This document shows positions 35,928-49,473 of a stretch of DNA of 64,000 nucleotides, in pieces; position 1 is the stretch's first letter, and each line of letters starts with the position of its first letter. Both the position numbers and the translations under genes were made by a program. The stretch covers positions 1,550,001-1,614,000 of the forward strand of contig NC_089455.1 of NCBI RefSeq assembly GCF_026210795.1. The letters are read 5' to 3'. The notes under the pieces are model-generated. The model saw nothing but the letters and a program-made list of their open reading frames with translations. It was not told where the DNA came from and did no database searches. Origin of the DNA: Rhizophagus irregularis (taxonomy: Eukaryota; Glomeromycota; Glomeromycetes; Glomerales; Glomeraceae).

Positions 35928-37069
35928 TATATAGATACTTTTTTTTATATTTTTCCTTTTTTAGTACCACCATTTCTCCTTTATTTCTTCAGTTAGTTTA
36001 TTTGTTAGTTTTCTATTTAAGATTTGTGCAACTTTCTTAATAATGATGATAATCAGTTTAACAGTTAAATAAATTATTCAAAAAAACTGGAGTCAACAAT
36101 AATTAATAAAGATCAAGAAAACTATGATGATAAAAATGTTGATATTAATATTTACTCTTACTTTAATTAACCATTTTAATTTTTTTAAACTAATTTTTAC
36201 ATTCCATTATAGTGTATTAGTCTTCTGTTCAATCTTCATATAACTTTAGTTTTATTAATAAATTTAGAAATGATCATCATCAGCATCATGATGTTACTAC
36301 TCAGCATTCTTTTGATGATATTAAATTATCCGATAGTTCAGAAAAAACAAAAGAATATTTGGAGTTAAAAATTGGACTTACATTTACAAATTGGATGAAA
36401 TTCAATATCTGGATTGATGATTTGGCTAAAAAAAAAGGATTCAACTATAAGGTTAGGATTAGTCAAAAGGATGGAGAAATAATGTGCCATATTTCTTATG
36501 AATGTTTAAGATCAGGCAATCATAATCTACAAGTATCTTTTGATTTAACTAAAAGATGAAATGCAACTTCACAATGTACACAATATCCATGAAAACTTAA
36601 TGTTACTTGTCTTAAGATAAGTAATGTTGTTAAAATTAATTCATTTGTTGATAATCATAACCATATTCTTACTTCAAATATACAAGAAATAGCTCAAAAA
36701 TGTTATCTAATATAAAAAAATATTATTCAAGGACGAATGGATTCTGGATTTATTTACCTGTTATTTATACATAACTATTTTAGATATACTATTTTTAAAA
36801 AAGATTTATATAATGCAGTATATCAATTTCAGCTTCAAAATAATTCAGATGATTCAGATGCATCTCAAATGTTACAAATGTTATTGGAAAAGAAGTATTT
36901 CGATCTATTATTATGGACAATTAGAACCTTTATCTAAAAAGTTAAATCATTTATTGTGGATGTTACCACAATAATAGGCTTTATATGAAAGTTTTCATAA
37001 TGTTGTATTCTTGGACACCACATTAAATACAAATTGGTTTTGAATGATGCTTTGTATTATTGTTGTCAT

Positions 37070-38271
37070 TAGAGTTTAGATCTGTGTATCACTGTATCCG
37101 TCTATCTATAGATATATATCCATAATAAAAATTCAATATCCATAATCCATATAAAAATCAAGTTCAGATACGGTTAATTTTAAAAAAATTGAATGGATAA
37201 TCCACATATCCATGTTATCCATGTTATCCATGGATAACCTAGATTATACGGATAATATGGATAATATAAATAATAATTTTAGATAATATAAATTATTCAA
37301 TAAATTTTATATATTAATAATTAACAATACTTTTTGCATTTTCTTATCTCATTTAATATTTTAATACTTAAAGTTTGTTCTTAAAATCCAAACTCTAAGG
37401 TATTACAACAATTCCAATTTCTAAAGATTATAAAGTATACTTTCGATATACTGAAGCCATGATATACCAAAGATCACCATATATCAAAGATTTTTGTATA
37501 ACCATTTTCATTAATAATTAAAATCTTTTGATATACCAATTTTACTATAAAATTTTATATAACATTATACCAAAGTTTTCATTTTTACCATTTATAATAG
37601 TATATAATAAAAAAAGTTCATTATACCGAAGATCAAAACCATATCTGATATGATCAAATGATGTTTAATTTGCGTAATTTTTGCAACTTTTACATTGATT
37701 TTTCTCTCATTTTTATTTTTCAGTATTAACATTACTTTGAAGTTAAACATTTAGCTGCTTTAAAAGATATGAAAAGTAAAATTGGTTATTTTTACAAAAA
37801 GCACAAAAAACAAGTATCGTTAGATAATTGGATTAGCAACAAGTAATTTGTAAATTTGTTAAACGTAAAATATGTAACGATTTTCATAGTATAATAAAGT
37901 CACATGATTTTAATCTTAATATAACAAAGTTTTCTAAAAAAATATATAAACTTCGGTATATAAAAAAATTTGATATACCAAAGATCACTATATACCGAAG
38001 TTTTAGTCTTGAACAGTGACTTCAGTATATCGAGAGTTGACTATATGTTTTTTATACATAATTTAAAGATTGTTTCATAAGATTATCTGTGAATACAAAA
38101 ATTATTCGCATATCTGTGAATATAACAAGATAAGGATTATCCAGAGATTATCCACAGATTATCCATATGAAATTATTTATCCATAGATACTATTTGAAAT
38201 AACAAAATGGATATTCACAATCCGTAATCTGTGCGGATACACAAATGATGGATATACAGATCTAAACTCTA
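37070..38271. mobile_element. hAT-type element nested in the MULE
   Basis: 1202 bp with ends tagagtttagatctgt and acagatctaaactcta, perfect 8 bp duplication gttgtcat (37062-37069 and 38272-38279). Both subterminal regions are tiled with ttatccatggataa-type words (37200-37260, 38130-38230). Inside, about 37431-38046, sits an older element with inverted ends like tcgatatactgaag, probably pogo-type. Confidence 0.88.
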
Positions 38272-39311
38272 GTTGTCATTGATAATCATTTCAAGTCAAG
38301 AATCGTAGCTTCTGCAATTATAGAAGACGAAATATTAGATATCTTTCAATGGATTCTAATAACATTATTTGACGAAACAGATATTAATCCTGAGATTATA
38401 TTTACCAATTCAAATCCATCTTTAATTAGTGCAATCAAGGAAATACATCCCAATACTAACTATTTATTATGTATTTTCCATATTGACTTAAATTTTCATA
38501 AAAAACTTAAGGGTAAATTAGGAGTTCGCTTTGAAGAATTTTGTTACAAATTTTATACTTGCTAAAATTCTTTATATATAGAATTATTTGAATCATAATA
38601 GGTACAATCAATTGTTCAATATCCTGAATCAGCCAAATATAGTATATATTAATAAAGAGTTTGTGTAACATCTCTTGGATACATAATCAATTTATATGTG
38701 ACACATAGAATACCTAAAGAATAGAATCCATTAATAAGCAAATACATAATAAAATTAATTGGTCTACCTCTTTATGTGATTTAATGATTAATATAAATAA
38801 TTATATTAAGTATAAAGAACATTTTGAAAAATTTGAAATTGAGCGTAATGTTCTACCAACTGTTAAATTACCAATGTTGTATAATAGGTTTTTGGTTAGG
38901 TAAATGATAATATCAAACAATACTTAACTCCTATTATGTTAAAAAAGTAGCAATATAATGAATCAATCGGTATACTATGATTTGAATCATATTATAAATT
39001 GGCAACAATTATTAGAGTTATGTTGTGTTGCTTGTTGATTATTTGTTTATTTTTTTTGTATCTAATATTAATTGTTTTTTTAGACAGATATTAATAATGA
39101 AGAGATTTGTATGGACTTCAGGAATAAGAATAAGATATTTGTTAAGTTTTTTTCAAATTATTGATTAAAGATGTATTTCAAGAAATTGTATTAAAAGTAT
39201 GCCATATTTGAGCTACAGGAACATCAGTTATTAGTTATTATGTGATGCTATTAAATAATGGTACATATTTATGTACATGTTTTTTATTAATAAATAAAAG
39301 TTTAATATGTC

Positions 39312-42300
39312 TAGTGGTCCGATCCTAAATCCGATAAATCCGGATTGATCCTTCAATCCGGATTGGAGTCAGATATCCGTATCCGATATTTCTAGGTGAA
39401 TAGATCCGTTAATAAATCCAGATGGTAATCCTAGGATGCTGATCCGGATGATAAATATTTTTTTTTTCGTTTTTTTTTTCAAATTTAAAAATTTTTTTTT
39501 TTTTAATTTACCATTTCGAAAATTTTCTCATGAGCCATAGGTACTATCATGACTTATAGCCCCTTAACCCCTTACCCCTTTTATTTTCCTTTTTTATTTA
39601 ATTTTCATGAGACAATTAAATGAAGTCGAAATTTTTTTTTCAAAGACATTTTTCCTAACGATAACAAATAAACTCAAAAATATTATTATTATTTGATTTA
39701 TCAATTATCAATGATGGCAGACGAATTTGATTATATTCATATTGAGGACGATGATAATAATAATATACGAAATTCTTTAGCTGATAAAGGAGTCGGTAAT
39801 GCTGATTAATAATTACTTCAATAATTAATATTTTCAATTTCTAATCAATTTTTATTAAGATAAAGAAACAGATACGGGTTCTCTTATTAGTTTAAGAAGC
39901 TCTGAAAGTGGTAGTCAAAAAAGTCAAGGTGTAAATAAAAGAAAAAAATAATCATTTACAAAACAGTATTTTGAAAAAGGATTTAATATAAAAGGAGAGG
40001 AAACTCGTATTTGTACCATTTTAAGTAAAGATGGTAATCGATGTGGCCAAGTGTATCGGAATACTGGGAGCTCAACCGGAAATCTTATTGCACACTTACG
40101 AGATATTCACCAAATTATTGACGAAGATAATCATGATGGTGAAAATAATTATAAAATGGTAAATTTTATTTAAATCACCAAATGTTTAAAGTATATTAAA
40201 TTTAATATTAATTAATTGTTCTTTCTTAGTTGCGAAATACCAAAATTACTGATTATGCTCGATCTCATCATCCTCATCCTAAGCATATTCAAAAGCAACG
40301 GGAAGAATCTCTCTTTAGATGGATGCTACTTACTGACCAACCTATTTCTACCGTCACAAATCCAGCATATAAAGAAAAAATGTCACAATTTGATCCTTCA
40401 TTTGTAGTACCTAGAGAACAAAAAATCAAAACAATGATAATTAAAAGTTTTCGATACAATAATCAAAACTTAAAAAACATTTTAAGTGAAACTGCCGTAT
40501 CGGTATCTCTCACTACAGATCTTTGGTCTAGTAGAACTAAACATGGGTATATTGGCATCACTGCAACGTGGATTACACCGAATTTTGAAGTTAAGGATGT
40601 AATGTTAGAAATAAAGTATGCTCCTTCCCCCATCCTGCAAATGTTGTTGCTGAATTACTTTATGAATGTATTTTAAGATGGGATCTTAATGGACGTGTAA
40701 CAGCAATTGTTACTGATAACGGCTCAAACATGAAGGCAGCATTTCCCTTTTTAATTAAAAAAAATCAGTGTGAAGCTATTCAACGACTTCCTTGTACTGC
40801 GCATACAATTCAGTTAGCAATTGGAAAAGGGTTAGCACCTGTGGAAGTTTTAATAGCGCGCGTAAAGAGATTAATCAATTTTTTTTTAACACAGAAGCAA
40901 ATAGAAAGATTGGAAGAAGTTCAGCGCAAATTAAAATATGAAGATGTAATGCGTTGTGTACAAGATGTACAAATACGTTGGAATTCATCATTTTACGCTT
41001 GGGATCGTCTTTTTTATCTCAAGGATGCAATCATTCAACTTCAAGCTGATTTATATACAAGTACCAGTAGAGAGGACAAAAATGATGGTATTAAATTAAG
41101 AAAAATTTTATTATCTGAGGATGAATGGGATTTATTAGATAAATTAGTTGATGTTTTACTACGGGATTGCAGGAAGCAACTCGGGAATTTTCAGGAGGCA
41201 CTTATGTAACTCTCAGTAAAATGATACCTTGTATTAATGAACTTATTTTCAATTTAGCACCATTGGATAATACAAATGATAATGATATTGATTATTATAA
41301 TGAGGATACTGTATTTGAAGAAGATATTTTAGATGTAGAAAACGATAATGAAGAAATTATAAGTAATATTACTAAAAAGAAGATTTATATTAAAGATCCG
41401 TTAAATACTGAGGGAGCTATAGAAAAAGTAAAAAATAATATATACAATGCCTTGCTTTATTACTGGAATATTCATCATGATGCAGGATTAATGGCTTCTT
41501 TACTAGATTCTCGTTATAAAGAAATGGATTTTGTATTAGATGATGAAAAGGAAAAAATAATTTGAAAGCTTCGTGATGAGTTTAATGAAATGGAATCCAA
41601 TAACTCAACACCGCACTCACCTGCAGTAGAGCCATCAAATGTAACTATGCCTTCTTCAGATGCAGAATCATCATTGCGCTCGCAGAAAGGATACTGTCAA
41701 CGCCGTCAAACTAAAAGTAAAAAAGATAAATCACTTGCAGCCACTGATGAAGTCAGTAATTATTTAGAAATGCCGGTTGCATTGGAGGAGGAAAATCCAC
41801 TAAATTGGTGGCGAATTCGTGCAAAAATTTTTCCAAAATTATCACAAATTGCCCGCAAATATCTTGGAATTCCTGCGACTTCCGTGTCAAGTGAAAGACT
41901 ATTCTCGCATGCTAGTAATCTAATTACAGTAAAAAGAACGCGTTTGGATACAAATTTGGTAGGACAAATGTTATTTTTAAAAAGAAATATTCGTTCAATG
42001 GAAGTTTTTGCAAAAGAATGGGATGGCGAAACTCGGGAAATTTAATTAGAATAAATTTTTCATTAAGTTTCATAATGTATTTTTTCTTGTTAGTCTAATA
42101 AAATATTTTACTATTTCTTTAATTCAATGAATTCAATTATATTATAAATATTACCAATTTTATTATTTATTTGTTTAAAACTTGAAAACTTTATAAATAA
42201 TAGAAGTAATTAATTAATAAATTCATTTATACAGATCATCCGTTAAATTTTGGATTAGGATACATCTGAATAGATCCAAAATAAAGGATGGATCCTTAAA

Positions 42301-42429
42301 ATCGGATGGGATTAATCCGGATGGATCCTAAATAAAGGATGAATCTGTTGATCCAGATCATCATCCGGATTGGCTGTAAAGATTCGGATTGAATCCGGAT
42401 GACTCTTTAAAAATAGGATCGGACCACTA
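39312..42429 (+). mobile_element. hAT element 2, complete but broken
   Basis: 3118 bp, inverted ends tagtggtccgatccta and taggatcggaccacta, perfect 8 bp duplication aatatgtc (39304-39311 and 42430-42437). Subterminal regions are tiled with the palindrome atccggat at both ends. It is inserted between the SWIM-like and knuckle parts of the MULE. Confidence 0.93.
39711..42045 (+). pseudogene. hAT transposase 2 with BED finger, disrupted
   Basis: ATG at 39711 (or 39714) opens an acidic leader. There are good introns at 39796-39859 and 40159-40229. A stop at 39949-39951 interrupts a Lys run. The BED finger has its Cys in RICTIL and GNRCGQV and its His in LIAHLRDIH. The core then reads TTDLWSSRTKHGYIGI, a shift near 40624, then AIVTDNGSNMKAAF, CTAHTIQLAIGKGL and IRWNSSFY. 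A second shift falls near 41165 and an in-frame TGA at 41563-41565. The C-terminal dimerisation part (NWWRIRAKIFPKLSQIARK, VSSERLFSHA) ends at 42045. Inactive, but the lesions are few, so decay seems moderate. It is a different lineage from elements 1 and 3. Confidence 0.88.
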
Positions 42430-43059
42430 AATATGTCAGCACTTTTTTTACATTGTTACTTATTCTCAATCAGCTATATATCATATAACTTTTATATCAG
42501 CCTCATTGGTACCTTAAGCCTAATATCAATCAAAAAACTCTTTTATAACAAATACTAGCTATTATATTATGTTCTACAAACAATTCAGATAAAAATCTTC
42601 CTATTACTAATAGTACATTCAACCATTTATTTTCCATTTGATTTATATCATGCAATTCTAATTCAATAACAAAGTCAAACAAAACTATATATGCAAAGTT
42701 GTTTGAATTATCAAGAAAGGTTATTGATTTAGCTATTAAAGCTGATATGTACTAAAACCTATTTAATATGTTTAAAATATTTCTATATGATATGCAAAAC
42801 AAATTTGATGAAAAGCAGCAAACAAATGAAGAAGATTACTTTGATATTAACAATCCCAATATCATCAAGCATAAAGGACATCCATCAAAAAAACTGCAAT
42901 CAGATGTTGAACAATCCTTCTTTAAAGGTAAATATGCATTAATAAATAGCATAAAAATTGATGAAAATGTAAAGAGTAGTAAAGGACGTAGGTGTAGAAA
43001 ATGCAAACAGTATAGATATTATGCTAAAACTTGCCAAGCTTCAATGCTATAATTTTGAG

Positions 43060-43924
43060 TTATACATTGAAATTTTTTTTTTGGTTTGTTAAATAGTTAT
43101 TGAGATTGTTGGTTGTGAAAAGCATTAGTTAGTTAAAATTTTGGGTTGTTAGGTTGTTGGTCATTAAAAGCATTAAAATATGGTTATAAAAGAGAAGAAT
43201 TTACTACTATTTTAGCAGTAGTAAATATCAAAAACTAACTTGTATACATATATAATAAAATAACTGAAGCCAAAATAAAATCAACTTACAAGTGTTTATT
43301 AAAAATTAAATAAAATTTATTAGTTAAATCATATTGTGTTTTCATGTAATTTATTATAACTATGTGACACATATAGTGTACAAATAGAAATCATCTATTT
43401 ATTTTTATTAAAAAATAAATTATAAAATAAAAGTTTGTATATAAATTTCTAATATTTTATTTTAAATATATTTTTCTTTTTTTTATTTTTTTTTACTTTT
43501 TTATTTTGTTTTATTTAGTTTAAAAGTACTTTAATTATATATTTTTTACTTTATATTACTTTTAACTTTTATTATTCTAGTTTTTATTTTTTCTTTAATA
43601 TTGGATACTTTTTTTTTAATTATAAAAGATAAATAAGTCAATCATTTAATAATTCCAGCCAAGATTAGAAAGTCACGTGAATGAGAATTTTAAGCGTAAA
43701 TACGTTAAATACGTTACACACCACGATGAATAATTAAATTTTGATTAACGGGAAAATATATGATTGGTGAAATTACCCTTGCTCACTATGAACCGGTGAT
43801 GTATAAGCATTACACTGGAATTTATAATATATTATTATTATTTACGTTGCATCATCAATGGCAAGTTAATTTTTAAGTAATGCATGGGTTACACTACAAT
43901 TAGAAACTTTGAGAGAGGAAAAAC
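43060..43924. other. Intergenic DNA upstream of the RasGAP gene
   Basis: A/T-rich, no gene. A cacgtga site is near 43673 and the 200 bp before the gene are less A/T-extreme, as expected of a promoter region. Confidence 0.5.
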
Positions 43925-43934
43925 TATATAAAAG
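43925..43934 (+). promoter_or_regulatory. Candidate TATA box of the RasGAP gene
   Basis: tatataaaag, 59 bases before the start codon at 43993, which would put transcription start roughly 30 bases upstream of the ATG. Confidence 0.45.
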
Positions 43935-43992
43935 CTATTTGCATGTACGTTTATTATAAAATTATAATCGGAATTTTAACATTACTTTTCGA

Positions 43993-46900
43993 ATGGAATC
44001 GCGGCAAAATATATTAAAAACTTACGGAATTCCCGTCAGCTCACGACCATCAAATGGAGGTTCCAATAAAAGGACAACCATGAGTACCACTTCTAGTCGT
44101 ACTAGTAAAAGGTATTCTGTAAATGCTCTCTATTCAATGGCCGCTGAACAAGATGTTGAAGTTGAAGATGATCTGGCCAGAGGTAGAGTATAGTTAAGAT
44201 TGGGAAGAATCCCTAAAATTAACTAGATTATTAAACAAAATTAGAAACGTACAGCACTTATGATCATAACTGTTTTACAGTTTTTTTTCTTACAATACAC
44301 GGTTCTTATATAGAATAGCTTGGAAAAGGCTCGGCCGTTCTTCAAGAATTTTCTAACGAACATTTATTGTTTATGTTATTTTTTCTAGCTCAAAAACGTT
44401 TAAGGGAATTAAAAAGTCGAATTTCGGCACAATCCAAAAAAAATTTTGTTCTGGAAAGAGATGTTCGATATTTGGATTCACGTATAGCATTATTAATTGC
44501 GAACCGAATGGCATTAGATGAGGTATTTAAATTATTATTCACAACAGCAAGGTTAACTGTAGAAATAGTTTATTTATTTTCAATTTAATTGTTTATGAAA
44601 GAAACAAGAAGTAGAAAGTACGTTTGAGGATACAGATTCATCAGAGGGTACTTTTCCAGATGATCGTAAAATGCAACAATACGGCAATCTGTTTTTCTTG
44701 CTTCAAACAGAACCGAGACATATTGCGGTTTTATGCCGCCTGGTCAGTCTTACAGAAATTGATACTCTATTACAGACAGTTATGTTCACACTATACGGAA
44801 ATCAATACGAAAGTAGAGAAGAACATTTATTATTAACGATGTTTCAGGTGAGTGACCGAATATCATTAAATTTTAGTTAAAATCCATTTTAATTCCATTA
44901 ATTGATTGCTCTTTGTGATAATTAAATTAGTCAGTACTTTCAGCACAATTTGAGACCACGTTAGATTTCAACTCCCTACTTCGAGCAAACACACCAGTTT
45001 CACGAATGATGACAACATATACTCGACGAGGACCTGGACAAAGCTATCTTAAGTCAGTCCTTTCAGAGCGAATTAACAATTTAATTGAGCACAAGGAACT
45101 AAATTTGGAAATTAATCCGTTAAAAGTATGATTGTTATATATCTTTTTCTGTTGCTAAGATTTCTGCGATTTCGCATTTATATTTCATCTTGTATTAGGT
45201 TTATCAACAAATGATTAAGAAAATCGAAGAAGATACCAATTCATTGCCACAGGGATTGCCACGTGCGGTTACACCAGATGTAGCAGCAGCAAATACTGAT
45301 GTTCAGGCCATGATAGCACCACGAATAAAAATGCTCATGGAAATAGCAAATTCTTTCCTTAATACAATAATAGAATCTATAGACCAAGTTCCATACGGCA
45401 TTCGCTGGATCTGTAAGCAAATTCGTTCATTAACAAAAGTTAGTATCATATATTAGTATTATTCTTTAGTTTTTGAATTGCATTCATGAAAATGATTAAT
45501 ACTGACATTAATATCGATAGAGAAAATATCCTGATGCTAATGAATTTGCCATCTGTTCACTTATTGGCGGATTTTTCTTTTTACGGTTCGTAAATCCAGC
45601 CATAGTAACACCGCAAGCTTATATGTTAATAGAAGGAATACCCGGAACTCATCCAAGACGTACTTTGACTTTGGTGTGTAAAATAAATAGAGTTCTTTAT
45701 TATCTCCTATTATTTTATTACTTAATTATACTTTTATTATTATAGATTGCAAAAATGTTGCAAAATCTTGCAAACAAACCTTCTTATGCAAAAGAAGAAT
45801 ATATGAGTATGCTAAATCCATTCGTAGAGAATAATAAGCAGAGAATTAATAAATTTTTGATGGATTTGTGTGAAGTAGGAGATTTTTACGAAAGTCTAGA
45901 GGTGAACAATAATTTTTACGTATTATCACTATCTTGAAAGATATTTTTACTTATTATTCATTGAAAATAGATGGATCAATACATGGCATTGTCTAAAAAG
46001 GATTTGGTTCTAAATATCACATTAAACGAAATATATAATACGCACGCCTTGTTAATTCAACATGAAGAAGTTTTGGTATAGAATACTGCTTTTGAAATAA
46101 ATTATGATTTGAAAATTCTTACTTCTTTATTAAAAAAGAAATTATTTCGCCTGTTACATTAGGCACCATCAGAAAAAAGTCATTTGCATATACTTTTGGA
46201 TGATATCGGTCCCGCTCCTCCTCAAGTACCTAGGAAGGAAAACAAGACAATAGAACTTCCATTATTCAGTCGTTGGGAGACACCCATAAGAGGTATCATT
46301 ATCGTACTGATTGTTTTGTACATTCTTACAATACTTTCTTATTTATTTTTATATTTTTAGATCTTGCTTCGGCTCTCATGTCTGATAGTAGTGTCACACA
46401 ATATGACATTTTATATATGGAGACTAAGTCTATTTTTGTACAACTCATTCGTTCTATTCCACGAATATCGGAACAAAAACAGATAGATCTACCTACGATT
46501 GCTGAAACAGCGGCTACTACCAAAGATGCTACTTTAGTTCGCAAAGGAATAAAAGTCAAAGAAATGCTACGTGAACTCGAGGAAGTTCAGATAATGGACC
46601 GTGAAGATGGGTATCGTCTTATGACAGAAGAAGTTGCTCAAGAGTTGGCACATCTTGGTAATCTTCGCGAGAAAATCACTGAAGAAATTCGGTCTCTTGA
46701 AGCAGTTTATAAAACTATATGCGATCACAATAATTACCTTAGAAGTCAACTGGATAGTTATAAAGCATATTTGCAGAACGTGAGACAACAGACTTCAACC
46801 GATCTTACTAGTACAAGTGTAGTTAAAGTAGGGGACAAAGAGAAAAAACCAGCAAAAATGAAAGTTTTAGGTCCATATAAATTTTCTTATGCTCAATTGG

Positions 46901-47309
46901 AAAGAGATGGGATCATTGTGGAGAGTAATGTTCCAGATAACCGGTAGGTTATATGAAGGATACTTTCTCTATTTTAGTCATTTGTATTTACTTAATTCAA
47001 TTAATAGGCGGCAGAATATCTATTTCAATATCACTTCACCAATTCCTGGTACCTTTATCATTGCATTACATTATAAAGGGAGGGATGCTGCTATCTTGGA
47101 AATGGATCTTAAGTTAGACGATCTTTTAGAAAAGGTAACGTTTTAGTCATACCGGATATCTACATTTGTTTCGTATCAGTATATTAACAGAATAATCACT
47201 TATTTAGCAACAAGATAATGTTATGTCATTGGATCTTGAATATGTGCAGTTAAACGTTCCCAAGATATTACAGTTATTGAACAAGACATTTGCTAAGCGA
47301 AAGACGTAG
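43993..47309 (+). CDS. Ras GTPase-activating protein, Gap1/IQGAP-related, 12 exons
   Basis: Exons 43993-44182, 44389-44522, 44602-44847, 44931-45125, 45199-45438, 45521-45673, 45746-45901, 45971-46075, 46163-46292, 46361-46943, 47008-47134, 47208-47309 join in frame through GT-AG introns to give 786 aa. Residues about 65-105 look like a coiled coil. The RasGAP domain covers about 120-440: [25 protein letters not shown] with a likely arginine finger near Arg208, [10 protein letters not shown], and the signature [13 protein letters not shown] near 354-366. The C-terminal RGC-type domain covers about 640-770. There are no calponin-homology or IQ motifs, so it matches fission-yeast Gap1/Sar1 in size and layout rather than full IQGAPs. 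Such proteins speed GTP hydrolysis on Ras and so limit morphogenesis and mating signals. No defect seen. Confidence 0.93.
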
Positions 47310-47403
47310 TTGTTGGGAATCAAATATTTTTTGATAATTTGTTTACATTATATTTCTTTATTTATGGTATTTTCCTTTATTTTATTGTATTTATTTTTTT
47401 TTT

Positions 47404-47650
47404 CAATAGGGATACTTCCGATGCCTGGGGCAAATTGTGTCTCCCCATATGCGTGCATTATCCTATCAATGGATGAAAGATGTGGATTTCATGATGAAAA
47501 AAAAAAGAACCTGCTAAAGTTGATGGAATACCAAGAGAATACGTTAATCTTACAATTCAACCCGGTTGCTTGAATCAAGCCATTAGAATCATAGATATTT
47601 GTTTATTTCCTTTTCTTAAACCATTCTTTATTTCTAAATATGTGGAAAAG
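47404..47650 (+). pseudogene. Unidentified coding fragment with homopolymer frameshift
   Basis: After a pyrimidine tract and AG at 47408-47409, one frame reads RCLGQIVSPHMRALSYQWM and DVDFMMKKK. A run of ten A (47497-47506) then shifts it, and the next frame continues PAKVDGIPREYVNLTIQPGC and NQAIRII to about 47600. The two halves read like one protein interrupted by a single extra A. I do not recognise it. It could be a retroposed fragment, a decayed gene, or a real gene with a sequencing error in the A run. The overlapping third frame (MPGANCVSPYACIILS) is less protein-like. Confidence 0.45.
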
Positions 47651-49302
47651 TAAATGGTTTATATTTTATATGGGGAAGCACAATTTGCCTCCAGGAACCA
47701 AGTAATGATAAACCATAAAAAAAAATATTTATTTGGGTAAAGTACTATTTATTATTAATAATTATATGACAATTTTTTATGTCTTATTGATATTTATTAT
47801 CTAATGGAGAATTAATAACTTAGGAATAGATCAATAAAATAAATCATAAACTAGTTTTTTTAACTAATTAAATTTAATACAAATAGATTATAACTAATTT
47901 ATATAAATCTAATTTTAATTTAGATAATTTACAAATTAATTTAGTTTGTTTTCTGATAATGAATTTTTTTTTAAAAAAAATTTTCTGAAAAAATTTTTGT
48001 TTATGAAAATTTTTATTAAACCTTTTTTTTTCAAATATATTGTTAAATTCATATATTTAATTTTGGATGAATTTATTTTTTACTTATTTTTCAGATTATA
48101 ATAAATTGTCAAAAATATCATAAATAGTATTTAAATTTCTTAAAGTATTAAGTAAATTTGTAGAGCAGACAAAATTACTTATAAGTTATAATTTTAAAGA
48201 TTATATGAAGTTTATATTAAGTTTTATTTTAAAAAAAAAAAAATTTCCATCAAAAATTATGTTCTTTTTTTTTTGAAAATGATTAGCAAAAAATTATCAT
48301 CATATCATTTTTATATATTAAATCAATAAATTTTTTCTATAATATACTATATATGAATTATAAAATTAATTTTGAATATCAATTTTAACTTATTTAACAA
48401 TTAAATTTATTTTTATTTTTATTTTTTTTTTTAAATTTAATCTATTTAATATTTTATTTTAAAAATTTTCATTTTACATAATTTTTATACTAGTATTATA
48501 ATATTCTTTTGGCCAGAATTAAAAATCTAATAAAATACTGGTTAGCATTATATTATAAATTCATTACTGATGATTATTATTACTAATATTATTTAACAAT
48601 ATATAAATTTTAAAACTAAATATTTTTTTAATTTATAAACTTAAATTTATAATAGTTTATATATATTATTAGAGGTCTATATGTCTATATTTAACAATAA
48701 AATTGTAGTACAGTTAAACCTATTTATAATCATTACTTTTAATAAGCTAAAATTGATAATAATAATTATATAGTAAATTACATATTACAATCAACTTTCT
48801 CTATAATTGCATATTTAGGACAAATATTTAATGACTATAATGAGATATAATTATAAGTAATAAAATTATATGATTTAATCATTGACTAAATATTCAAATT
48901 ACAATAATTTTGTTAATAACCTGATAGTGCATACATAGATTCTCTAATAAAATAATAAGTGGTTTATTTAGTACTTAATAATATTAGACTTTTTTTTTAT
49001 ATTTGATCATATATATTATATTAATATAAAAATTGTTTAATAAAGTATTAAATGTGCTGCAATTAAAACAAAAAAATAAAAAATATAATATACTTTATAT
49101 TTCTTATCTATATATATGCTAGTCAAAAAATGATATATTCTATATATATCCTATACTTATTAGTACCAAATATACACTGGTTAAAAACTAATATATCGGG
49201 TAGCAAATATGTATCAGATATATCATATATACCTAATATGTATAGTAAAAATGCAGAAAATCAGATACCTGCTGATATGTGTAAGATATGTGTAAATATA
49301 TA
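47651..49302. other. A/T-rich intergenic DNA and start of a palindromic repeat
   Basis: No gene to about 49100. From about 49120 to 49300 and 49476 to 49560 the DNA is a diverged copy of the palindromic MITE at 49562 (atatatcgggtagcaaatat), split by the MITE at 49303. Small frames here are repeat artefacts. Confidence 0.5.
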
Positions 49303-49473
49303 CAGTCAAACCTTGATATAATGAACCTTTGATATAGTGAATTTTTCAGACAACTATAATAAATTTCCCCTCGCTTATAACGAATTAACCAATCAATCCG
49401 TAAAATCTTCACTATAGCACTATAGTAAAGTTGAGGTACGGAGCACAAGATTCGTTATAACGAAGGTTGACTG
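49303..49473. mobile_element. Tc1/pogo-type MITE, copy 2
   Basis: 171 bp between TA dinucleotides (49301-49302, 49474-49475). Ends cagtcaaaccttgatataat and cgaaggttgactg. Nearly the same as 34035-34203. Inserted in a tatcgggtagc-type palindromic repeat. Confidence 0.8.

Larger units (their letters stand above)
36255..43052 (+). pseudogene. FAR1-type MULE transposase, decayed and split by two insertions
   Basis: The FAR1-like DNA-binding region (LSDSSEKTKEYLELKIGL, WIDDLAKKKGFNYKV, VDNHNH) occupies 36320-36670. The transposase core begins near 36760 (QFQLQNNSDDSDASQMLQML, then FHNVVFLDTTLNTNWF near 37000). It resumes after the 37070-38271 insertion (KSRIVASAIIEDEILDIFQW, CIFHIDLNFHKKLKG to about 38520). 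SWIM-like remnants follow to about 39250. After the hAT at 39312-42429, the C-terminal part (NPNIIKHKGHPSKK and a GRRCRKCKQYRYYAKTC knuckle) ends at 43052. Many stops. FAR1/MULE proteins are cut-and-paste transposases; I could not find the terminal repeats. Confidence 0.75.

Noticed and set aside
42768-43052. Independent small zinc-knuckle gene
   Set aside because: Its pattern and position fit the C-terminal end of the FAR1-type MULE, separated from the rest by the hAT at 39312-42429.
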